Of a stretch of DNA of 9,628 nucleotides, positions 1 through 5,981 are shown one piece after another. The stretch lies in NCBI GenBank assembly GCA_030054015.1, contig JASGCR010000060.1, positions 1 to 9,628 of the forward strand, read 5' to 3'. A program made the translations under genes and the position numbers. Each line of letters begins with the position of its first letter. Positions within the stretch are counted from its first letter, which is position 1. The notes beneath the pieces are model-generated. The model searched no databases. It saw only the letters and a program-made list of their open reading frames with translations, and was not told where the DNA came from. The stretch is from Candidatus Symbiobacter sp. (lineage in GTDB: Bacteria; Pseudomonadota; Alphaproteobacteria; Elsterales; Elsteraceae).

Positions 1-12
1 TGGCAATCCATT

Positions 13-119
13 CGGGGGGTGCGGGGGGCGTAAGCCCACCGCCTAACATGCCGCACTTGCTTGGTTTTTAGCAAATACGGATAATTTATGTGGTGGGCTT
101 ACGCCCCCCACACCCCCCG
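13..119. repeat. Long G-rich inverted repeat (28-bp arms, 51-bp spacer)
   Basis: The arms 13-40 and 92-119 are reverse complements over 28 bp with one mismatch (C at 22 against T in the complement of the right arm). Each arm contains a mini-hairpin with stem GGGC/GCCC and loop GTAA (left, 26-37) or TTAC (right, 95-106). The spacer carries its own small stem, TTGCT at 57-61 with AGCAA at 70-74. The G-runs lie on the + strand in the left arm and on the - strand in the right arm. No transposase or coding sequence is visible inside. It is probably a dispersed non-coding palindromic repeat or MITE-like element; function unknown. The inverted repeat itself is certain, the interpretation is not. Confidence 0.8.
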
Positions 120-128
120 GCTGGTTTT

Positions 129-161
129 CCCCCAACCAATGTCTGGCGACATTGGCGGGGG
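129..161. repeat. Hairpin adjoining the inverted-repeat element
   Basis: CCAATGTC (136-143) pairs perfectly with GACATTGG (148-155) around a 4-nt TGGC loop. CCCCC (129-133) pairs with GGGGG (157-161) across a small AA/C internal loop. It starts 10 bp after the long inverted repeat and is probably part of the same composite repeat. No T-run follows on either strand, so it does not look like a standard intrinsic terminator. Confidence 0.65.
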
Positions 162-168
162 ACAGGCT

Positions 169-194
169 CCGCCGCGCCAAAGCAGGCGCGGCGG
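169..194. repeat. GC-rich hairpin (10-bp perfect stem)
   Basis: CCGCCGCGCC (169-178) and GGCGCGGCGG (185-194) form a perfect 10-bp stem around a 6-nt AAAGCA loop. It is followed by GGAATGAGGGAATTTC rather than an immediate T-run, with a T-rich stretch only about 15 bp later. It is the third structure in the 1-200 cluster. It could act as a terminator for a gene to the left of the window, but a repeat unit is the simpler reading. Confidence 0.6.
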
Positions 195-377
195 GAATGA
201 GGGAATTTCTTGTTTTCTCTAAGCTCTTGATTTTACACAACAATAATTTTCGCACAGCCTCTAAGGCTCGCTCAACTTTTTAAGATGGTTTTCTAAAAAT
301 TAAGCGTTACATCAGAATTATTCCACTTATCGATCTAGGCATTTAATATTTCAGTGAACAACCGAAAGCCTTTTGTC
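195..377. other. AT-rich leader without a recognisable gene
   Basis: This stretch separates the GC-rich hairpin cluster from the Fic gene. It is AT-rich and carries no convincing open frame, no strong sigma70 -35/-10 pair and no clear Shine-Dalgarno before either possible fic start. The base composition changes sharply near position 200, matching the AT-rich Fic gene and unlike the GC-richer repeats before it. Confidence 0.5.
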
Positions 378-1871
378 ATGACCGAACGCAAAATCATTCA
401 TGTCTGGCCGCCTGAGACAGGGATTGTGGGAATTTCTGTAGAGGATTTGCATAACTCATTTCCCGTAGAGATCGATGCGATTAATAACGATTTGGCTCTT
501 TTAAATCAAAAAATAGCGAATAATCCAGTATATCAAAGATTTAATGATGAATTGCGCCGCGAGTGGTCTGTATATACAGGTCTGATCGAAGGTATCTACC
601 AATTTGACCGCGGCGTTACAACCACCTTGATAGAACATGGTTTTGATAAGCGTTATATCCCCCATGGAATCAGTGATATTCCAGCATCTGAAATCGTTGA
701 TGTATTAACGGATCATAAGTCCGTATTGGATGGTTTGTACGATTTTATAAAATCAGAGCGCGAACTCACCACAAGTTATATTAAAGAACTTCATGCAGCA
801 TTGACACGCAACCAAGAAACTGCAGACGGCCGAGACTCGCATGGGAACAAAATCAGGGTACCGCTTCTGCGCGGAGAATGGAAAAAATTACCAAATAATC
901 CACTTAGTTCGGACGGTATCACCGAATATCGATATTGCCCGCCGGAACAGGCGGCAAGCGAAATGGATAAATTGATTGAATTTTATAATACATTAAAAGC
1001 AACGAGAAACCCAATTACTTTAGCATGTTTTATGCACCATCGTATTACCCAAATCCATCCTTTTCAAGATGGTAATGGTCGTGTTGCACGCGCTTTGGCA
1101 AGTTTGGTATTGATAAAGGCAGAGCTTTTTCCATTTACCGTTACCACCGATACGCGTGCTGATTATTTATCAGCATTGGAATATGCAGACAATGATCCAT
1201 CGATTAACGGATTGATGCCCTTAACACAATTCTTTTTAAATAGAATTCTCCTCGATTTTTCAAAGATAATGGAGATTTCACAAAAACTTGATGCTCAAAA
1301 TGCTGTGGTGAATTTCAAAGAAATTATTGATAAGTCTGATCGTAGCAAAGAATATTCGACACGATTTTATAAATTTTTTAAGCCATTAAGTTCATTATTT
1401 AATGAGGTTTTTAACGAATTTATTTCTCAAAATTATCAACAAAAAATGGCTATACATTTCGGCGTTGTAAACACAATAATGGTCGAAGATCAAAGGTTTT
1501 GCACCAATATTCCGTTTACCATTTTGACTAATAGAGTTGAATATAGTTTTAAATTAATGATTTCACACGATATTTATAAAAAAACTGGAATTTATATAAT
1601 ACATTGCGATTCAGCAACGGACCGTATGAATACAACACAAATTTACAGTGTACTTAACACTAGACCTTTGCTATCCGAGAAAATTTTTAGTTTCATAGAA
1701 GCCGAAGATGTAACGCTTGTAAAAGGTAGGTTTAAATCTTGGCTTCAAGTCATTTTTTCCATGATTATAAAGAAATCCCTTGAAGACATTATAAATGGAA
1801 ATTTACATGAAAGCTATAGTTTTGATTTCATTGAGAATGCAAAAACAGATGATTCTGGGGAAACGAAATAG
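378..1871 (+). CDS. Fic family protein, class II type (probable protein AMPylase)
   Basis: Fic enzymes usually transfer AMP from ATP to hydroxyl side chains of target proteins. Numbering from the ATG at 378 (497 aa), the complete catalytic motif HPFQDGNGRVAR is at 227-238, with the histidine base, the acidic metal residue and both arginines intact. Upstream at 67-72 is TGLIEG, which fits the class II inhibitory helix pattern [S/T]xxxE[G/N]; E71 would be the autoinhibitory glutamate. The Fic-N-like part also shows ALTRN (141-145) and a flap-like RGEWKKLPNNP (165-175). Residues from about 295 to 497 form an extension with no winged helix that I can recognise. A GTG at 354 would add eight residues; neither start has a good ribosome site, and ATG is preferred on frequency. 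The gene is noticeably AT-rich compared with its neighbours, which suggests transfer. The target is unknown. Confidence 0.9.
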   Translation: MTERKIIHVWPPETGIVGISVEDLHNSFPVEIDAINNDLALLNQKIANNPVYQRFNDELRREWSVYTGLIEGIYQFDRGVTTTLIEHGFDKRYIPHGISDIPASEIVDVLTDHKSVLDGLYDFIKSERELTTSYIKELHAALTRNQETADGRDSHGNKIRVPLLRGEWKKLPNNPLSSDGITEYRYCPPEQAASEMDKLIEFYNTLKATRNPITLACFMHHRITQIHPFQDGNGRVARALASLVLIKAELFPFTVTTDTRADYLSALEYADNDPSINGLMPLTQFFLNRILLDFSKIMEISQKLDAQNAVVNFKEIIDKSDRSKEYSTRFYKFFKPLSSLFNEVFNEFISQNYQQKMAIHFGVVNTIMVEDQRFCTNIPFTILTNRVEYSFKLMISHDIYKKTGIYIIHCDSATDRMNTTQIYSVLNTRPLLSEKIFSFIEAEDVTLVKGRFKSWLQVIFSMIIKKSLEDIINGNLHESYSFDFIENAKTDDSGETK

Positions 1872-1928
1872 ATAATGAAATTTTTAGAAAATTGATTTGG
1901 ATAAGCAATGCAAAAAATTTACCATTAT

Positions 1929-2219
1929 TCATATCGGTCTGGCCTCGGCCAAAATCGATTGGCGATAAGCAACCGGGATCGATTTTTCGGTATGAATGTG
2001 AATTGGAAAGGGTATGATTGATTCCAATTCAACCATAAACCCACTTAAGTCAAATAAATTTGTCCCCTTTGGGGCGAAGACCAAAATATCAATATCGCTG
2101 TTTTCATTGTCAGTGCCGTCGGCAACCGAGCCAAACACGCGCGGATTTTGCAAATTGAATTTCTGGGCGGCGCGGCGGATATTTTCGCGGTTGGCTTCAA
2201 GGTAATGGGATGGTTTCAT
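1929..2219 (-). CDS. Small MNT-type nucleotidyltransferase domain protein (MntA-like)
   Basis: A 96-residue minimal nucleotidyltransferase. Residues 30-44 read GSVADGTDNENSDID, which is the GSx10DxD signature (G30, S31, D42, D44) of the Pol-beta-like MNT/COG1669 family. In family members a third Asp lies in a K-V-D-L-V-like strand; here the matching segment is P-I-H-I-H-T-E, so H74 replaces that Asp. MNT proteins often serve as antitoxins that AMPylate an adjacent HEPN toxin, but no HEPN gene lies on either side. The start at 2219 is chosen because GAGGA (2229-2233) sits 9 nt upstream and a good promoter ends just before it; an upstream ATG at 2264 would precede the -10 box. The gene converges on fic with 57 bp between stops. 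It may be an orphan antitoxin, a remnant, or a protein-modifying enzyme with changed chemistry. Confidence 0.85.
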   Translation of the reverse strand: MKPSHYLEANRENIRRAAQKFNLQNPRVFGSVADGTDNENSDIDILVFAPKGTNLFDLSGFMVELESIIPFPIHIHTEKSIPVAYRQSILAEARPI

Positions 2220-2228
2220 AATGAAAAT

Positions 2229-2233
2229 TCCTC
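2229..2233 (-). promoter_or_regulatory. Ribosome binding site deciding the MNT start
   Basis: GAGGA on the - strand is separated by 9 nt from the ATG at 2217-2219. No comparable site precedes the longer ATG at 2264, so this supports the 96-residue form. Confidence 0.6.
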
Positions 2234-2252
2234 GAAAAAAAACACTTATCAA

Positions 2253-2280
2253 ACTATAGACCAATAAAAAAATCCGTCAA
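2253..2280 (-). promoter_or_regulatory. Sigma70-type promoter of the MNT gene
   Basis: On the - strand TTGACG (2275-2280) and TATAGT (2253-2258) each match the consensus at five of six positions, with a 16-bp spacer that is largely T-rich. The predicted transcript start near 2246 gives a leader of about 27 nt that includes the GAGGA ribosome site. This makes the MNT gene independently expressed rather than only read through from rmuC. Confidence 0.6.
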
Positions 2281-2307
2281 GGCAATCGCGGTTGGTGCGA
2301 ATTTTCC

Positions 2308-2338
2308 TTTGGCGAAACGCCAAATCGGTGCGGCACCG
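2308..2338. other. Two small hairpins after rmuC
   Basis: Directly beyond the rmuC stop (reading leftwards) are CGGTG-CGG-CACCG (2326-2338) and a perfect 7-bp stem, TTTGGCG/CGCCAAA with an AAA loop (2308-2324). They could attenuate or end rmuC transcription, but no T-run follows on the - strand, so an intrinsic terminator is not well supported. Confidence 0.35.
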
Positions 2339-2340
2339 CC

Positions 2341-4077
2341 CTACTCGGTTACCGCCTCGTCGGTTAAGAGGGGCAAGGCGGCACCGTCGCGTAAAAGGCG
2401 GACGGTTTGGGTAATGGGTTCCAATTCGGTGAGGGATTTTTCGCTTGAACCCACCCCCAATTCGGTGAAACGCCGCGCTTTGACGGCGACATTGCGTTCC
2501 CAAGAACCCAGTGCCGAATTGTAATGATTAACCGCCGAGGTCAAATTTCCACCCATTTTATCCAAATGACCCGTAAAGCTCGCCAAGGAATTATGCAAAT
2601 CGCGGCCTAATTTCGCAATTTCTTCGGCATTTTCCATGACGTTTTTTTGTTGCCAACCATAGGCTACCGATTTTAACATCGCAATCAAAGTCCAGGGCGA
2701 GGATAAAAATACTTTGTTTTGCAATCCTTCGTCGAACAAATTGGGCGAATATTCCATTGCTGCCGAGAAAACCGGCTCTAACGGTAAAAACATTATCACA
2801 AATTCAGGAGAAGGCTTTATCTTTGCCCAATATTCTTTTCCACCCAAAGATTTCATGTGGGTTTGCACCGATCTTGCATGTTGTTTGAAGTATTCGCTGC
2901 GATCATCATCGGTACTGGCGTTCACGGCATTGTCAAAAGCAATCATCGGTACTTTGGCATCAATGACAATTTTCTTTCCGTCGGGCAAATGCACCACCAC
3001 ATCGGGGCGGGATAATTTATTATCTTCGTCACTGATTGACACTTGTTCGCTAAAAGAACAATGTTCGACCATGCCCGAATATTCAATAATCCGCCGCAAG
3101 ACGATCTCACCCCAACGTCCGCGCGTGGTATTAGAGCGCAAAGCATTACGTAATCCCGAAGTCTCGGCCCGCAATGTATTGGCAATATTGTTAAACGAAA
3201 TAATTTGCTGTTCCATGCCGGCATAGGCATTCACGCGTTTTAATTCTAATTCTTTGACCGCTTTGTCATAATTTTCGATCTTAGAAGATATTTCTTTGCT
3301 GATGCCGTCGATTTTTTCATTACGTTTATCGAGCTCGGTTTTGGCTTGTTCTTGGATCGCCAGCAAATCTTTTTTAGCCATTTCAAGCAAGCCCTTGCCG
3401 GTATGGTTTAAAATCTCGCCCGATAACGTCTTAAAACGATCTTCCAACGCCAATTGCGCGGCGGCAATTTCCTCGGCTGATTTTTGCTCGGCGGCGCGTT
3501 GTTCTTGCAAACCCTTGATGGTCAGATGGGCTTGCTCTAACACGCCACGTGCGTCGAGATAATTTTTTTCCCATTTTGCCGCGGATTCTTGTGATGATTT
3601 AACCTTGTCTTGTTCGGCATTTAATTCGGCGGTTCTTTTATTTAATTCCCGGTCTAGTTCCAAACGAATTTTGGTTAATTCGGCAATTCTCTCGTCTTTT
3701 TCGGATAATTTGATGCTTTGCGTGGTTAAATCGGTGACAAATCGATCTGATTTTTCTTTTTCATTGACAAAATCGGCATTTGCTTTGGCATAATTAACGT
3801 CCAGCAGGTTTTTATCCATCCTTAATTTATCGCGTTCGTACAAATATTGGTCGCGTTCGCGTTTAATATTATCACGATCGGCGACCGCCATATCGCGTTC
3901 GCGTTCAACAAAAGTTATTTTTTGTTCCAGGGCGCGAATTTCTAACCCCTGGACTTGTCCCTGGACTTGCTGCGAATCGCTGTCGGGGCGGTGCGACATA
4001 CGTTGGATCATGGCCGCCAAAATATAGCCAATCCCAAGCATCCCAATGGCGATAACCGTGACCCACCCAATTGTCAT
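2341..4077 (-). CDS. rmuC: RmuC family DNA recombination protein
   Basis: RmuC proteins are nuclease-like factors that limit inversions between short inverted repeats and influence DNA recombination. The 578-aa protein has one N-terminal membrane helix (about 4-23), a long charged coiled coil (about 45-280), and the conserved RmuC domain (about 300-540). The domain contains R-G-R-W-G-E at 319-324, RPD at 357-359 and IDAKVP at 372-377, the D-x-K part of a PD-(D/E)xK-like fold, so the catalytic core appears intact. Architecture and length match full-size RmuC. The start is supported by GGGAGAA (4083-4089) a few bases upstream of the ATG. It is divergent from the GT-C gene and lies upstream of the MNT gene with a 121-bp gap. 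The membrane anchor suggests it acts at the inner membrane facing the cytoplasm. A link between RmuC and the hairpin repeats nearby is not implied by the sequence. Confidence 0.93.
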   Translation of the reverse strand: MTIGWVTVIAIGMLGIGYILAAMIQRMSHRPDSDSQQVQGQVQGLEIRALEQKITFVERERDMAVADRDNIKRERDQYLYERDKLRMDKNLLDVNYAKANADFVNEKEKSDRFVTDLTTQSIKLSEKDERIAELTKIRLELDRELNKRTAELNAEQDKVKSSQESAAKWEKNYLDARGVLEQAHLTIKGLQEQRAAEQKSAEEIAAAQLALEDRFKTLSGEILNHTGKGLLEMAKKDLLAIQEQAKTELDKRNEKIDGISKEISSKIENYDKAVKELELKRVNAYAGMEQQIISFNNIANTLRAETSGLRNALRSNTTRGRWGEIVLRRIIEYSGMVEHCSFSEQVSISDEDNKLSRPDVVVHLPDGKKIVIDAKVPMIAFDNAVNASTDDDRSEYFKQHARSVQTHMKSLGGKEYWAKIKPSPEFVIMFLPLEPVFSAAMEYSPNLFDEGLQNKVFLSSPWTLIAMLKSVAYGWQQKNVMENAEEIAKLGRDLHNSLASFTGHLDKMGGNLTSAVNHYNSALGSWERNVAVKARRFTELGVGSSEKSLTELEPITQTVRLLRDGAALPLLTDEAVTE

Positions 4078-4082
4078 AAGAC

Positions 4083-4089
4083 TTCTCCC
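4083..4089 (-). promoter_or_regulatory. Strong ribosome binding site of rmuC
   Basis: GGGAGAA on the - strand lies 5 nt before the ATG at 4075-4077 (7 nt counted from GGAG), which fixes the rmuC start. Confidence 0.6.
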
Positions 4090-4181
4090 TGTTTCTCTCT
4101 TGCGTAATGCCTAAGAATTTACTATTCATTTGTAACATTACCGGTGTCCGTGAGCAACCGCGTTTATCTGTCATTGGCGGA

Positions 4182-4187
4182 TATACT
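4182..4187 (+). promoter_or_regulatory. Possible -10 element for the GT-C gene
   Basis: TATACT matches TATAAT at five of six positions, but I see no good -35 at 16-18 bp upstream. If used, transcription would start near 4194 and the hairpin at 4215-4240 would lie in a leader of about 120 nt. Weak evidence. Confidence 0.25.
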
Positions 4188-4214
4188 CTGTTTCTAAACG
4201 AATTCCGCTTTATG

Positions 4215-4259
4215 CCCCCCTTCCTGATGAGGAAGGGGGGGTAAAAAGAGTGAATTTTC
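4215..4259 (+). repeat. C7/G7 hairpin with conserved 3' flank, copy A
   Basis: CCCCCCTTCC (4215-4224) and GGAAGGGGGG (4231-4240) form a perfect 10-bp stem with a TGATGA loop. The sequence GAAGGGGGGGTAAA (4232-4245), then AATTTTC (4253-4259), recurs in copy B near the right end of the window. It lies between two divergent 5' ends, so it cannot be a normal gene-end terminator. It may be a dispersed repeat, or a leader element affecting the downstream glycosyltransferase mRNA. Confidence 0.7.
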
Positions 4260-4313
4260 TTGGACACGCTGTATACCAAACGCGCCGCAAACGCTTATAT
4301 TATTGGTGAAAAA

Positions 4314-5948
4314 ATGATCCCCAGCAATTCGGCCCCAAATGATCGCCCTTTAATCGTGTGGTTACGATTGGTGGCGTTGGCTTTGGCGGCCACGAGTTTA
4401 GGCTTGGTTATGCGCAGCGGGGTCGAAATTTTCACCACGCCCTTGACCGAGGATGGATATTACAGCCTAGCGGTGGCGCGTTCTTTGGCGCAAGGGCTTG
4501 GGTTTACAGTTGATGGCATCCATCAAACCAATGGATTTCAGCCGCTTTTCACCTTTATCGAGGCGGGTTGTTACTGGCTGGCCGCCCAGTTTGACAGTAC
4601 CAATTATGAAATCCTGGCCTTGCGGCTGGTGACGTTGGTGGCGTGGTTTGGGTTTATGGGCACGGCTTTGACTTTGGGCGGGATTGCGGCTGACCTTGAC
4701 GAACCGCGTCATGCACCGTTACGCCAAATCATTGCCATTGTGTTGTATTTGGGCGCGTTTTTGGCTTTCATGCACCATTTTAACGGGCTTGAAACCGGCC
4801 TTATGATGTTTTTATTGGCCCTGACCTGGCGGGCGCATCAATTGGCCTTTGCCACCCATCTCATGGGGCGTTGTGCGATTGGGGTCTTGCTGGGGTTGCT
4901 GATATTTACCCGCCTGGATATGGGGATTCTTGTCGCCTGTTATTGCTTGCTTAAGCTGATTTTCCCCGGCGCGGTGGCCAGTGCGCATCAGCGCAAGCGA
5001 CGTTTTGGGCAACGTTTGCTTGAAACCTTGCAAATTGGGGGGATGGCTTTGTTGGTGGCCGCGCCCTGGTTGCTTTATAGCCATCAGAATTTTGGCGACA
5101 TTCTGCCGAGCAGCGGCCGTGCCCAGATGTTGGTGGATTTTGACCTGGATCGGCTCGCCTGGATGATTTGGGCGATTGGGGCCAGTATTTTGCCGAATTT
5201 ATGGTTGGGGGTCTATGACGAGACCTTCCATAACGGCATCATTTTATCCGTGATTCGCGGCGTCATAATCTTTTTGGGGCTGATGAGTTTTTTCCGGGCG
5301 GTGCGTTATCGCGGGGGTACCATTTACCGCGCCACCACGCGGTTTGGCGTCGAATTTGCCCTGATCTTGTTATTGGCCTTAGGGGTCATGAGCGCGATTT
5401 ACACGGTGGGCTTTGCGTCATTTTGGTTTTATTATCGCTATGTTTTTCCGTTTGCCTTGTTGTCGGTGGTGGTGATGGCCTGGTTGGCGGCACCTGCCGC
5501 CCGCAAGCAGCGATTTTGGGCGGGATTTATTTTGTTGGCCTTGGCGGCCCCAACTTTAATATCGGGGCTTTTGGCGCAAAATGGGCGTACCCTGCATGTC
5601 GAAACGGTTTATTGGGCGCAAATCTCGCTGGTGCGAAAGCATGTGCCGGATCGCTATAAAGTCGCGGCGGGACAAAGCGGCTCGCTCGGTTATTTTCGCC
5701 CCAATACCGTCAATCTGGATGGCAAAGTCAATCACGAGGCCTTGTCTTTCCAAGATCACATGGACGATTATTTGCGCCAAAATAACATTGAATGGTTTTG
5801 CGATTGGCCGAATTATGTCGAAAGTTATCTGGGCCGTGATCCCAAACAATTAGGTTGGCAATTGGTGGATCAAACCTCTACGCCCAACGGTCTTATTTGG
5901 CAATTATGGCACCGCGCGGCACCCGACCTCAATCCCAGCGAGAAATAA
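4314..5948 (+). CDS. GT-C fold polytopic membrane protein, probable glycosyltransferase (GT39-like)
   Basis: Proteins of this type transfer a sugar from a polyprenyl-phosphate donor on the periplasmic side of the inner membrane. From the ATG at 4314 the protein has 544 aa and many hydrophobic segments. The first periplasmic loop carries the acidic pair E46-D47 in T-E-D-G-Y-Y, followed by a TNGFQPL motif at 72-78 and E160-T-G-L-M after H-F-N-G-L, all seen in a widespread GT-C membrane family. A soluble C-terminal part (about 440-540) contains a G-Y-F-R-P-N-T-V-N-L-D-G segment typical of these proteins. GGTGA (4305-4309) before the ATG supports this start; an in-frame TTG at 4260 would add 18 residues. 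It is divergent from rmuC and converges on the binding-protein gene. Donor and acceptor cannot be told from the sequence. Confidence 0.8.
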   Translation: MIPSNSAPNDRPLIVWLRLVALALAATSLGLVMRSGVEIFTTPLTEDGYYSLAVARSLAQGLGFTVDGIHQTNGFQPLFTFIEAGCYWLAAQFDSTNYEILALRLVTLVAWFGFMGTALTLGGIAADLDEPRHAPLRQIIAIVLYLGAFLAFMHHFNGLETGLMMFLLALTWRAHQLAFATHLMGRCAIGVLLGLLIFTRLDMGILVACYCLLKLIFPGAVASAHQRKRRFGQRLLETLQIGGMALLVAAPWLLYSHQNFGDILPSSGRAQMLVDFDLDRLAWMIWAIGASILPNLWLGVYDETFHNGIILSVIRGVIIFLGLMSFFRAVRYRGGTIYRATTRFGVEFALILLLALGVMSAIYTVGFASFWFYYRYVFPFALLSVVVMAWLAAPAARKQRFWAGFILLALAAPTLISGLLAQNGRTLHVETVYWAQISLVRKHVPDRYKVAAGQSGSLGYFRPNTVNLDGKVNHEALSFQDHMDDYLRQNNIEWFCDWPNYVESYLGRDPKQLGWQLVDQTSTPNGLIWQLWHRAAPDLNPSEK

Positions 5949-5981
5949 CGGCGGCTAATCGGCGGCTAATCGGCGGCTAAT
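5949..5981. repeat. Three perfect 11-bp tandem repeats (CGGCGGCTAAT)
   Basis: The unit CGGCGGCTAAT occurs three times head to tail at 5949-5959, 5960-5970 and 5971-5981. The array begins directly after the GT-C stop codon. Its last unit supplies the stop codon (CTA on +, TAG on -) of the convergent binding-protein gene. Copy-number change would alter only the gap between the two stops. No hairpin or T-run is seen in this junction. Confidence 0.9.

Noticed and set aside
13..119. CRISPR array or IS element ends
   Set aside because: There are only two inverted copies, not direct repeats with spacers, and there is no transposase between or beside them.
43..255. Leftward 70-codon open frame across the repeat cluster
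   Set aside because: It runs through the inverted repeat and both GC hairpins, has no ribosome site, and its composition is explained by the palindromes.
2714..3226. Rightward 170-codon open frame antisense to rmuC
   Set aside because: It lies fully within the conserved RmuC domain on the opposite strand and shows no family motif or ribosome site.
4215..4241. Intrinsic terminator
   Set aside because: The stem is strong, but it lies between two divergent 5' ends, so no gene would end here; only A- or T-poor flanks follow it.
3905..4279. Leftward 124-codon open frame over the rmuC start and the divergent spacer
   Set aside because: It overlaps the well-supported rmuC start in another frame, and its N-terminal part is a translation of the C7/G7 hairpin.
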